A stretch of DNA of 9,094 nt from CAZLNO01 sp964561005 (GCA_964561005.1 CAZLNO010000127.1:1-9094); one strand, 5' to 3'. Numbered from the stretch's first letter, positions 1-6,341 are shown. Notes: generated by a model not told the origin, from the sequence alone. Made by a program: numbers and translations.

Positions 1-564
1 CAGGGCGCGGGCGATGCCCAGGCGCTGGCGCTGCCCGCCCGAGAACTCGTGGGGGTAGCGGTGCATCTGGTCCTTGCGCAGGCCGACGCGGGCAAAGAGG
101 TCGGCCACCCGCGCCAGGCGCTGCGCGCGGCTCATCGCCTCGTAGTTCTCCAGCGGCTCGGCGATGATGTCCTCCACCCGCATGCGCTGGTTGAGCGAGG
201 CATACGGGTCCTGGAAGATCACCTGCATCTGCCGGCGGAAGGGGTGCATCTGCCGCCGGCTCAGCCCGGCGATGTCCTGGCCCTTCAGGCGGATGTGCCC
301 GGAGGTGGGGTCCAGCAGCTTCAGCACCACCTTGCCCGTGGTCGACTTGCCGCAGCCGGACTCCCCGACCAGGCCCAGCGTCTCGCCGCGGCCGACGGTG
401 AAGCTGACCCCGTCCACGGCGTAGACGCGCGCCTGCTCGCGCTGCAGGATGCCGCCGTGGATCGGGAAGTGCTTGTGCAGCGCCTCGACCTCCAGCAGCG
501 GCGCCCCCTCCGCCGATTGCGTGCCCGCCGATGTCGTGTCCGCCGGCTTCATATCGCGGTCCAT
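1..564 (-). CDS. DppF-like ABC importer ATP-binding protein (3' end outside window)
   Basis: Second ATPase of a peptide/nickel-type ABC importer; it would pair with the DppD-like ATPase in the cytoplasm to power the two permeases. The 188 visible codons hold Walker A GESGCGKS (residues 67-74), the Q-loop VIFQDPYASLN (Q118) and the signature FSGGQRQRLG (174-183). The window edge removes Walker B, the H-switch and the oligopeptide C-terminal domain. The spacing of YAVDGVSF and DPYASLNQRM is typical of DppF/OppF rather than DppD. I chose ATG at 564 because GAGAGG lies 8 nt upstream; a second in-frame ATG at 552 would give an ATGA overlap but has a poor ribosome site. The gene overlaps the DppD-like gene by 16 bp (549-564), implying translational coupling. 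Family assignment is secure; the transported substrate is unknown. Confidence 0.93.
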   Translation of the reverse strand, partial: MDRDMKPADTTSAGTQSAEGAPLLEVEALHKHFPIHGGILQREQARVYAVDGVSFTVGRGETLGLVGESGCGKSTTGKVVLKLLDPTSGHIRLKGQDIAGLSRRQMHPFRRQMQVIFQDPYASLNQRMRVEDIIAEPLENYEAMSRAQRLARVADLFARVGLRKDQMHRYPHEFSGGQRQRLGIARAL

Positions 565-1619
565 TCCGGCAGCCTCTCGCTTTCCCAGCAGGCGGCGTGG
601 TGCGCCGTCCCGACCTCGACCAGCGGCGGCGTCTCGCGCCGGCAGCGGTCGACCACGAAGGGACAGCGCTCGGCGAAGGCGCAGCCGGGCGGCAGGTCGG
701 TCAGCGATGGCACGATGCCGGGGATTTCCGACAGCCGCTTGCGCCCGGCCTCCAGCGCCTCCGCCTCCAGGTGCGGCACCGAGGTCATCAGCCCGCGCGT
801 GTAGGGGTGGCGCGGGTTCTCGAAGAGGTCGACGACCGCCGCCTCCTCGACCTTGCGCCCGGCGTACATGACGATGACGCGGTCGGCCATCTCCGCCACC
901 ACGCCCAGGTCATGGGTGATCAGGATGATGGCGGTGCGCAGCTTGTCGCGGATCTCCTCCATCAGGGTCAGGATCTGCGCCTGGATGGTGACGTCCAGGG
1001 CCGTCGTCGGCTCATCGGCGATCAGCACCGAGGGGTTGCAGGACAGCGCCATGGCGATCATCACCCGCTGGCGCATGCCGCCGGAAAGCTGGTGCGGGTA
1101 TTCATCGAGGCGCTGGCGGGCCTCGGGGATATGCACCAGGTCCAGCATCTCCCGCGCGTGCTCCAGCGCGGCCCGGTGCGTGAGGTTCTGGTGCAGCATG
1201 ATCGCCTCGACGAGCTGGTCGCCCACGGTCAGCACCGGGTTCAGCGAACTCATCGGGTCCTGGAAGATCATGGAGATGTCGTTGCCGCGCAGGCGGCGCA
1301 TCTCGCGCTCGCTGAGCGCCAGCAGGTCGCGGCCCTTGTAGCGGATCTCGCCGCTGGCGTACTGGGCCGGCGGGCTGGGCAAAAGGCGCATGATCGACAG
1401 CGAGGTGACGCTCTTGCCGCAGCCGGACTCGCCGACCACGCCCAGGATCTCGCCCGGCTGCAGGGCGAAGTCCAGGCCGTCGACCGCGCGGACCACGCCA
1501 TCGCGGGTGTGGAAGTGCGTGGCCAGGCCACGCACCTCCAGCACCGGTGCCACCCCCATGTCCGGGGCGGTCGGCCGGTATTCCGTCGTGCTCGTGAGCG
1601 CTTCGTCGGGCTGCGACAC
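549..1619 (-). CDS. DppD-like ABC importer ATP-binding protein
   Basis: First ATPase of the importer, 356 aa, close to the usual DppD/OppD length. Visible motifs: Walker A GESGCGKS (63-70), Q-loop MIFQDPMSSLNP (Q120), signature LSGGMRQR (178-185), Walker B VLIADEPT (198-205, catalytic E203) and switch H236 in ITHD. The C-terminal oligopeptide domain begins near HPYTRGLM (271-278) and holds four cysteines (C313, C319, C326, C344). This pattern is known in DppD-type subunits, where it can bind a [4Fe-4S] cluster; whether it does so here is inference. The start is GTG at 1619, with GGGAGGA about 8 nt upstream. An internal ATG at 1559 (M21), just before the LEVRGLATHF core, is possible but lacks equal support. 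A 21-bp gap separates it from the upstream permease gene, and its stop lies inside the start of the DppF-like gene. Confidence 0.95.
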   Translation of the reverse strand: MSQPDEALTSTTEYRPTAPDMGVAPVLEVRGLATHFHTRDGVVRAVDGLDFALQPGEILGVVGESGCGKSVTSLSIMRLLPSPPAQYASGEIRYKGRDLLALSEREMRRLRGNDISMIFQDPMSSLNPVLTVGDQLVEAIMLHQNLTHRAALEHAREMLDLVHIPEARQRLDEYPHQLSGGMRQRVMIAMALSCNPSVLIADEPTTALDVTIQAQILTLMEEIRDKLRTAIILITHDLGVVAEMADRVIVMYAGRKVEEAAVVDLFENPRHPYTRGLMTSVPHLEAEALEAGRKRLSEIPGIVPSLTDLPPGCAFAERCPFVVDRCRRETPPLVEVGTAHHAACWESERLPEWTAI

Positions 1620-1640
1620 GGTATCCGTCCTCCCTGGAAA

Positions 1641-2525
1641 CTACACGCGACGCTGCAGCCGCGGATCGAGCGTATCGCGCAGGCCGTCGCCGAAGGTGTT
1701 GATGGCGAACACCGTGGCGGCCAGGAACGCGCCCGGGAACAGGATGATGCCGATGGCCGAGTGGAAGTACATCCGCCCCTCCGCCATGATGTTGCCCCAA
1801 CTCGGGATCTCGGGCGGCGTGCCGGCGCCGACGAAGCTCAGATAGGCCTCGAAGATCACCGCCTGGGCGCAGATGTAGGTGGCCTGCACGATCAGCGGCG
1901 GGATGGTGTTGGGCATGATATGGCGCAGCAGGATCTTCGGGGTGCCGGTGCCCACGGCGATCGCCGCCTGCACGAAGGTCTGGTCGCGCAGCATCAGCAC
2001 CACGCTGCGCACCAGGCGCACCACGCGCGGCACCTCGGGAATCGTCAGCGCCATGATGACGTTGGGCACGCTGCTGCCCCACAGCGCCACCAGCGCGATC
2101 GCCAGCAACACCGCCGGGATCGACATCAGCGCGTCCATGAAGCGCATCAGCACCGCGTCGACCCGCCGGCTGAAGCCGCTGATCAGCCCGATCGTCAGGC
2201 CGAGGCCGGTCGACAGCGCCGCGACGCTGAGCCCGACGACGATGGAGATCTGCCCGCCGTGCAGCACGCGGGCGAAGAGGTCGCGGCCGTACATGTCGGT
2301 GCCGAACAGATGCTCGGCCGACGGGCCGCGCAGCCGCGTGATGGGGTCCTGGCTCAGGGGATCGGCCACGCCGAGGTAGGGCGCGCCGAAGGCGGCCACG
2401 GCCATGCCGCCCAGCACGACCAGGCCGAAGAGCATGCTGGGGTTGCGGCGCAAGGCCTCGGCCAGGGCGGCGCCGTTTTCCTGGATGCGCTCGAAGACGG
2501 TGGGCTCGCGGACGATCTCGCTCAT
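1641..2525 (-). CDS. DppC-like ABC importer permease
   Basis: Inner-membrane permease of the binding-protein-dependent transport family, 294 aa, normal for DppC/OppC. Features in order: a cytoplasmic N-terminus, first membrane segment at about 31-50, the DppC hallmark GTDMYGRDLFARVL (75-88), a membrane segment around 93-118, the ATPase-contacting EAA loop (about 185-206, ending LLRHIMPN), two further hydrophobic segments and the conserved tail DTLDPRLQ (284-291). ATG at 2525 has GGGAGG about 9 nt upstream. The start forms an ATGA overlap with the stop of a 17-codon ORF that fills the gap after the DppB-like gene. It pairs with that protein as the second half of the membrane channel. Substrate not deducible. 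Confidence 0.95.
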   Translation of the reverse strand: MSEIVREPTVFERIQENGAALAEALRRNPSMLFGLVVLGGMAVAAFGAPYLGVADPLSQDPITRLRGPSAEHLFGTDMYGRDLFARVLHGGQISIVVGLSVAALSTGLGLTIGLISGFSRRVDAVLMRFMDALMSIPAVLLAIALVALWGSSVPNVIMALTIPEVPRVVRLVRSVVLMLRDQTFVQAAIAVGTGTPKILLRHIMPNTIPPLIVQATYICAQAVIFEAYLSFVGAGTPPEIPSWGNIMAEGRMYFHSAIGIILFPGAFLAATVFAINTFGDGLRDTLDPRLQRRV

Positions 2526-2575
2526 GGCGTCGCGCCTCCCGCGGCCTCGAACGGCTTGCCGCTGCGTTTCGACAT
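2522..2575 (-). CDS. Possible 17-codon bridging ORF between the two permease genes
   Basis: The 58-bp gap between the permease genes contains ATG at 2575 followed by 17 codons (MSKRSGKPFEAAGGATP). The stop TGA overlaps the DppC-like ATG as ATGA. GAGG, starting within the DppB-like stop codon, lies 6 nt upstream of this ATG. The ORF also spans the ribosome site of the DppC-like gene. No domain is visible, and 17 codons can stay open by chance at this GC content. If translated it would more likely couple translation of the two permeases than act as a peptide. Confidence 0.2.
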   Translation of the reverse strand: MSKRSGKPFEAAGGATP

Positions 2576-2583
2576 GGCGGGCC

Positions 2584-3525
2584 TCAATAGCGGATGCGGG
2601 GATCGAACAGCACGTAGCTGAGGTCGATCAGCAGGTTGAGCAGGACATAGGCGAAGGAGAACACCAGGATGACGCCCTGGATCACCGGGTAGTCGGTGCG
2701 CAGCACGGCGTCCACCGTCAGCCGGCCCAGCCCCGGAATGGCGAAGACGCTCTCGGTCACCACCACGCCGCCGATCAAAAGCGCGATGCCCAGGCCAATG
2801 GTGGTGACGATGGGCACCATGGCGTTCTTCAGGGCGTGCTTCCACAGCACCTTGTAAGCGCCGACGCCCTTGGCGTAGGCGGTGCGGATGTAGTCCTCGT
2901 TCAGCACTTCCAGCATGGTCGCGCGCGTCATGCGGGCGATCAGCGCCATGTAGACCACGCCCAGCGTGATCGCCGGCAGCGTGATGTGCCCCAGGAAGCC
3001 GCCGAAGTCCTCGAAGATGCTGGTGTAGCCCTGCACGGGGAACCAGCCCAGTGCCATGGAGCCGCCGCGAATGAGCACGTAGCCGATCACGAACACCGGC
3101 ACCGAGAAGCCCAGCACGGCGAAGGCCATGACCAGGCTGTCGACCCAGGTGCCAACCTTCCACGCCGCCACCACGCCCAGCGGGATCGCGAAGGTCACGG
3201 CGATGATGATGGTCGACAAGGTGAGCATCACCGTCGGTTCCAGCCGCTGGCCGATCAGCCGGGTCACCGTCAGCCCGGAATAGATCGAGCGGCCGAGGTC
3301 GCCCTGCAGCAGGCTCACCAGCCAGGTGCCGAACTGGACGTGCAGCGGCTCGTTCAGGCCGAGCTGCTCGCGGATCTTCTCGATCTGATCCGTGGTGGCG
3401 AAGTCGCCCGCGATCACCGCCGCGGGGTCGCCCGGACTGAGGTGCAGCAGCAGGAAGACGAACACCGCCACCAGGGCCATGATGGGGATCGTGGCGATGA
3501 TGCGGCGGATGACGTAGGCGAACAT
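2584..3525 (-). CDS. DppB-like ABC importer permease
   Basis: Inner-membrane permease, 313 aa, typical of DppB/OppB. It begins with the family N-terminus MFAYVIRRIIATIP and a first membrane segment (about 9-29), followed by the periplasmic HLSPGDPA (28-35). Next come the conserved GDLGRS (75-80), membrane segments near 99-121 and 130-152, and the EAA loop DYIRTAYAKG...LKNAMVPI (211-239, conserved G220). The tail contains ESVFAIPGLGRL (258-269) and ends in DPRIRY. The start is ATG at 3525. Its only Shine-Dalgarno-like element, GGAG at 3539-3542, lies 13 nt away, longer than optimal, and a strong hairpin ends 20 nt upstream. Both suggest lower translation than the binding-protein gene. The stop TGA runs into the GAGG of the bridging ORF. 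Function assigned by family; substrate unknown. Confidence 0.95.
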   Translation of the reverse strand: MFAYVIRRIIATIPIMALVAVFVFLLLHLSPGDPAAVIAGDFATTDQIEKIREQLGLNEPLHVQFGTWLVSLLQGDLGRSIYSGLTVTRLIGQRLEPTVMLTLSTIIIAVTFAIPLGVVAAWKVGTWVDSLVMAFAVLGFSVPVFVIGYVLIRGGSMALGWFPVQGYTSIFEDFGGFLGHITLPAITLGVVYMALIARMTRATMLEVLNEDYIRTAYAKGVGAYKVLWKHALKNAMVPIVTTIGLGIALLIGGVVVTESVFAIPGLGRLTVDAVLRTDYPVIQGVILVFSFAYVLLNLLIDLSYVLFDPRIRY

Positions 3526-3545
3526 CTGAGCCGATGAACTCCATG

Positions 3546-3575
3546 GCCGGGCGGCATGCGGCGATGCCGCCCGGC
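3546..3575 (-). promoter_or_regulatory. Strong intercistronic hairpin between binding-protein and permease genes
   Basis: A perfect 12-bp GC-rich inverted repeat (arms 3546-3557 and 3564-3575, 6-nt loop) lies 34 bp after the binding-protein stop and 20 bp before the DppB-like start. There is no T-run on either side, so it is not a classic intrinsic terminator. In malE-malF and similar operons, hairpins here protect the upstream mRNA from 3' exonucleases, raising binding protein above permease levels. That role is the likely one here, by analogy. A second, weaker stem (5 bp, GCGCG/CGCGC) lies just before it at about 3595-3608. Confidence 0.7.
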
Positions 3576-3609
3576 GTCTCTCTGGCGTGGGATGCGCGCG
3601 GAACGCGCC

Positions 3610-5232
3610 TTAGGCCGATATCTCGATGTTCCAGAAGAACGGCACCGGGCTTTCCAGCACGCCCGACACGTTATCCCGGAAGGCGGTCGGCTGATAGAAC
3701 TGTCCCGTCGGCACGTAGGGCACGAACTCGTAGACCTTGCGCTGCAACTCCTCGACGATCGCCATCTGCTTGTCGGGATCGGTCTCCCGCGCAAAGGCGT
3801 CGCGCAACTTTTCGATCTCCTCGTTCTCCGGCCAGCCGTACCAGGCCGACTCGCCGGCGGTGGAGACGCCGATGTTGGTGATCGGGTCCAGCTTGTCCAC
3901 GGCCAGCCACCAGGTGTGGAAGATGTGCCAGCCGCCCTCCTCCGGCGGCTTCTTGACCGCCCGGCGGGAGGTCATGGTCGCCCAGTCCATCGCCACCAGG
4001 CGCACGTTCATGCCGATCTCGCGCAGGTTCTGCGCCGTGACCAGGGCCTGGCCATGGGCGACGGGGGTGTCCGTGGGATCGAGCACCAGGATCTCGCGGC
4101 CGTCGTAGCCGGACTCCTCGATGAGCTGGCGCGCCTTCTCCAGGTTCTTCTCGCGCAGCGGGTCGCTGCCCACCTCGGTTTCGAACGGACCGCCGCAGGT
4201 GAAGTACGCGCCGCAGAACTCCAGGAAGTACTCCGGATCGCCGAACAGCGCGTACATGTAGTCCGTCTGCTGTGTGGCGTGCAGCAGGGCCTGGCGCGCC
4301 TTCGGATTGTCGAACGGCGGATGCAGGGTGTTCGGCCGCAGCTCGCCCTGGGTGCCCAGCGGATCGATCAGTTCGACACTGATGTTCGGATTGTTCTCCA
4401 GCGGCGGCAGCAAGTCGACCGGCGGCCGCTCGTAGTAGTCGACCTCGCCGGCGAGCAGCGCCTGCACCGCCGTGGCGTGGTCGGGGATATAGTGCCACTC
4501 GACCCGGTCGACCTTGGCGACCTTGCCGCCGGCGGCGTAGCTGGCCGGCTCGTCGCGCGGCACGTAGTCCTCGAACTTCTCGTAGACGACGAGGTTGCCG
4601 GGCTGCCATTCCTCCTCGACGAAGCGGAAGGGACCGGAGCCGACGATCTCCCCGATCTGCTCGTAGGGATCGGTCTCGGCCAGGCGCTTGGGCATCATGA
4701 AGGGCACGTTGGAAGAGATCTTGCCCAGCGAGCGCAACACCAGGCCATAGGGCTCGGTGAGCGTCAGCCGGAAGCTCTTCTTGTCCAGGACCTCCAGGGA
4801 GTCCGTGAAGTCCATGAGCTTCTGGCCCATGCCGTCGCGCTCCCCCCAGCGGCGGATCGAGGCGACGCAGTCCTCGGCCGTGACGTCCCCGCCGTCGTGC
4901 CAGGCCAGCCCGTCGCGCAGGGTGAAGGTGTAGACGAGGCCATCGTCGCTGACCTCGTAGCTGTCCACCATCTGCGGCTGGACCTCCAGATTCTCGTCGA
5001 GCGCGAACAGCGTGTCCCAAATGAGATAGCCGTGATTTCGGGTGATGTAGGCCGTGGTCCAGATGGGGTCGATGTTCTTCAGGTCCGCGTGCGGGATCAC
5101 GCGCAGGGTCGAGCCGTCCTGCGCCCGGCCGCGCCGCGCGAATCCCGGCAGGATCAGGCTGGCCGTGCCGAGCGCGGCGACCCCCTGGTTGAATCGACGT
5201 CGCGAGATCGGCCCGCCGAGCATGCGCCTCAT
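3610..5232 (-). CDS. Tat-exported family-5 extracellular solute-binding protein
   Basis: Periplasmic substrate-binding protein of the SBP_bac_5 (DppA/OppA, cluster C) family, 540 aa, normal length. The N-terminus has a twin-arginine motif SRRRF (10-14), a hydrophobic stretch (about 18-31) and a likely cleavage near GRA|Q (after 37), implying export folded by Tat. Family signatures: IWDTLFALDENLEVQPQMV (71-89), the GLVYTFTLRDGLAWHDG block (98-114), GSGPFRF (198-204), and PPFDNPKARQALLHA (305-319) in the second lobe. Two cysteines, C340 and C346, could form a periplasmic disulfide. I chose ATG at 5232 because GGGAGG lies 8 nt upstream; a TTG nine codons earlier would put that site inside the gene. 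It is the first gene of the importer operon, transcribed away from the XRE-cupin regulator. The family binds peptides, opines, glutathione, nickel complexes, sugars and more, so the ligand is open. Confidence 0.95.
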   Translation of the reverse strand: MRRMLGGPISRRRFNQGVAALGTASLILPGFARRGRAQDGSTLRVIPHADLKNIDPIWTTAYITRNHGYLIWDTLFALDENLEVQPQMVDSYEVSDDGLVYTFTLRDGLAWHDGGDVTAEDCVASIRRWGERDGMGQKLMDFTDSLEVLDKKSFRLTLTEPYGLVLRSLGKISSNVPFMMPKRLAETDPYEQIGEIVGSGPFRFVEEEWQPGNLVVYEKFEDYVPRDEPASYAAGGKVAKVDRVEWHYIPDHATAVQALLAGEVDYYERPPVDLLPPLENNPNISVELIDPLGTQGELRPNTLHPPFDNPKARQALLHATQQTDYMYALFGDPEYFLEFCGAYFTCGGPFETEVGSDPLREKNLEKARQLIEESGYDGREILVLDPTDTPVAHGQALVTAQNLREIGMNVRLVAMDWATMTSRRAVKKPPEEGGWHIFHTWWLAVDKLDPITNIGVSTAGESAWYGWPENEEIEKLRDAFARETDPDKQMAIVEELQRKVYEFVPYVPTGQFYQPTAFRDNVSGVLESPVPFFWNIEISA

Positions 5233-5278
5233 CGTCAAGTCCTCCCTGTTCGTGGCCAACTGCCCAAGCCGTCGGTCT

Positions 5279-5301
5279 TGGTTTAACCAGGGTTACCGGT
5301 A
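5279..5301. promoter_or_regulatory. Cluster of overlapping palindromes, candidate operator of the importer promoter
   Basis: Three perfect dyads overlap here: TGGTTTAACCA (5279-5289), TAACCAGGGTTA (5284-5295) and TACCGGTA (5294-5301). They cover the candidate -10 element and likely transcription start of the importer operon. This is a natural place for a repressor such as the divergent XRE-cupin protein to bind. The palindromes are seen directly; the operator role is inferred. Confidence 0.45.
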
Positions 5302-5324
5302 TATCAAGATGAACCATGATGCAA
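5298..5324 (-). promoter_or_regulatory. Candidate promoter of the ABC importer operon
   Basis: Reading the minus strand, TTGCAT (5319-5324) is followed after 15 nt by TATACC (5298-5303). The latter is preceded by TG plus one base, giving an extended -10 form TGATATACC. Transcription would start near 5290, leaving a leader of about 58 nt before the binding-protein ATG. The -35 match is partial and the spacer short, but the extended -10 and its position in an AT-rich patch support it. Confidence 0.4.
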
Positions 5325-5328
5325 GAAA

Positions 5329-5345
5329 CTTTCCTGAACGGGAAA
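5329..5345. repeat. Dyad copy 1 of a shared CTTTCCTGA site
   Basis: Arms TTTCC (5330-5334) and GGAAA (5341-5345) flank a 6-nt spacer. The left part, CTTTCCTGA (5329-5337), recurs exactly at 5497-5505 within a second dyad. This copy lies immediately upstream of the candidate -35 of the importer promoter. It may be a binding site for the adjacent regulator. Confidence 0.35.
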
Positions 5346-5392
5346 CCCCGGGCAATTCCTCGCGCGTTTTGTCGCGGCGATGGCATATATTG

Positions 5393-5401
5393 TGATATCC
5401 T
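5393..5401 (+). promoter_or_regulatory. Candidate extended -10 promoter of the XRE-cupin regulator gene
   Basis: TGATATCCT (TG, one base, TATCCT) on the plus strand resembles an extended -10 and lies in the most AT-rich part of the gap. TATATT at 5386-5391 is an alternative -10. No good -35 is seen at the right distance (TTGTCG at 5369-5374 is off-spaced). Transcription would start near 5408, about 129 nt before the chosen regulator start. Confidence 0.3.
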
Positions 5402-5496
5402 GTACGAAATTACCCTCTCCGGCGTTCCCCGGCGCTCTTGTGGGAAAAATCAAAGCGGGGCGGGCTTGTCGCGCTCGCGTTCGGCCGTGGCCTATG

Positions 5497-5513
5497 CTTT
5501 CCTGATATGAAAG
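5497..5513. repeat. Dyad copy 2 of a shared CTTTCCTGA site
   Basis: Arms CTTTC (5497-5501) and GAAAG (5509-5513) flank a 7-nt spacer; the left part repeats the CTTTCCTGA of 5329-5337. It is centred about 32 bp upstream of the regulator ATG, downstream of its candidate promoter. That position would suit autorepression by blocking elongation. The role is inferred. Confidence 0.35.
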
Positions 5514-5536
5514 GCCAGAAAGGCGATGAGGCGAGA

Positions 5537-6118
5537 ATGACGGCAGAAGGGCGGGATCCGTCCCCGCGCATCGGTGCCCGGCTGCGCCACCTGCGCAAGC
5601 TGCGCGGGCTGAGCCTTCGCCACGTGGCCGAGGCGGCCGGCTGCTCCGAGGGCTACATGTCCAAGATCGAGAACGACAAGGCGGTCCCCTCGCTGGCGAC
5701 GCTGCACCGCATCGCCGCCGCGCTGGGTGTCAACCTGTCCTATCTCTTCGGCAATCCCGAGCCGGGCTCGACGGTGGTGGCGCGTTACGGCGCGCGGCCG
5801 GTGATCGACCTGGACCCGTTGCGCCGCGGCCACGGTCTGCGGCTGGAGCGAATCATCCCCTACGCGGATTCCCATCTGCTCCAGTGCAACATCCATGTCG
5901 TCGAGCCGGGCGGCGCCAGCGAGGGGCAGATCACCCACGAGGGCGAAGAGGTCGGCTATGTCCTGGAGGGCCGCATCGAGCTGCAGATCGACGACGAAGT
6001 GTTCGTGCTGAACAGCGGCGACGCCTTTTACTTCGAGTCGCATCGCCCGCACGGCTACCGCAACATCGGCGACAGCACGGCCCGCATCCTCTGGATCAAC
6101 ACGCCGCCGACGTTTTGA
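5537..6118 (+). CDS. XRE-family transcriptional regulator with C-terminal cupin sensor domain
   Basis: Cytoplasmic DNA-binding regulator, 193 aa, the usual size for XRE-cupin (HTH_3 plus Cupin_2) proteins such as PuuR relatives. The helix-turn-helix spans about 11-67 (RIGARLRHLRKLRGLSL; GCSEGYMSKIENDKAVPSL; LGVNLSYLF). The cupin barrel spans about 115-190. Its motif 1, ITHEGEEVGYVLEG, keeps H134 and E138, and motif 2, GDAFYFESHRPHGYRN, keeps H172 and N176. A metal or small-ligand site is therefore plausible, although the second histidine of the classic HxH is replaced (HEG). I chose ATG at 5537 because GAGG lies 5 nt upstream; the in-frame ATG at 5507 and a TTG at 5438 lack ribosome sites. 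It is divergent from the importer and upstream of the amidohydrolase, so it probably controls both and itself. Effector unknown. Confidence 0.92.
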   Translation: MTAEGRDPSPRIGARLRHLRKLRGLSLRHVAEAAGCSEGYMSKIENDKAVPSLATLHRIAAALGVNLSYLFGNPEPGSTVVARYGARPVIDLDPLRRGHGLRLERIIPYADSHLLQCNIHVVEPGGASEGQITHEGEEVGYVLEGRIELQIDDEVFVLNSGDAFYFESHRPHGYRNIGDSTARILWINTPPTF

Positions 6119-6178
6119 CCCGCGGCCCGCGTTGAGGGAGTCGTGCGCATGATAGCTTCGAGCACCCGGCCGGCGGCG

Positions 6179-6231
6179 GCCTCATGCTTGGAGTTCCGCC
6201 GACCTCGTATCCAACAGGCTCAGCATGAGGC
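6179..6231. repeat. Long imperfect hairpin containing inverted REP-like copy 1
   Basis: Perfect 10-bp arms GCCTCATGCT (6179-6188) and AGCATGAGGC (6222-6231) continue as TGGA/TCCA (6189-6192 with 6210-6213) past an 8-nt bulge. The right side, read on the minus strand from 6232, gives CGCCTCATGCTGAGCCTG. This matches the plus-strand copy at 6285-6302 in 17 of 18 positions. The element begins about 60 bp after the regulator stop. It lacks a T-run, so I do not call it a terminator. Confidence 0.6.
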
Positions 6232-6284
6232 GATACGTTTGGATGGTCCAGGATGCGACTACTTTGTTTCGAGATCAGCCCCAC

Positions 6285-6316
6285 CGCCTCATCCTGAGCC
6301 TGTCGAAGGAGAGGCG
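6285..6316. repeat. REP-like palindromic repeat, copy 2
   Basis: Arms CGCCTC (6285-6290) and GAGGCG (6311-6316), with inner CCT/AGG pairing, enclose the core TGAGCCTGTCGA. From memory, CTCATCCTGAGCCTGTCGAAG recurs between genes in many alphaproteobacterial genomes. This copy is inverted relative to copy 1, making a doublet like enterobacterial BIMEs. Confidence 0.65.
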
Positions 6317-6341
6317 TCGCGCCGCAGGCGCGAAAAGACGC
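6314..6341 (+). promoter_or_regulatory. Bulged hairpin in the amidohydrolase leader
   Basis: GCGTCGCGCC (6314-6323) pairs with GGCGC (6327-6331) and GACGC (6337-6341) around a 3-nt loop, leaving a GAAAA bulge on the 3' side. It ends 31 nt before the amidohydrolase ATG, and the ribosome site GGAG (6361-6364) remains free. No T-run follows. It may stabilise the mRNA or simply belong to the neighbouring repeat. No convincing promoter was found in 6119-6372; the best is a weak TTGAGG/TAGCTT pair at 6132-6158. Confidence 0.35.

Noticed and set aside
531..2621. 696-codon open frame on the plus strand
   Set aside because: It runs antisense to the two clear ABC genes, is rich in H, R, Q, D and A as high-GC shadow frames are, and shows no family motif.
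3546..3575. Intrinsic terminator after the binding-protein gene
   Set aside because: The stem is strong but there is no T-run on the minus strand, and co-directional permease genes follow at once.
5233..5259. Upstream TTG start for the binding protein
   Set aside because: It would place the strong GGGAGG ribosome site inside the coding sequence; ATG at 5232 is correctly spaced and keeps a normal Tat signal peptide.
3556..5286. 576-codon open frame on the plus strand
   Set aside because: Antisense shadow of the binding-protein gene, with low-complexity L/V/R/D/Q composition and no domain.
5438..5536. N-terminal extension of the XRE-cupin regulator (TTG 5438 or ATG 5507)
   Set aside because: Neither start has a ribosome site, the extension lies before the helix-turn-helix domain, and ATG 5537 has GAGG at good spacing.
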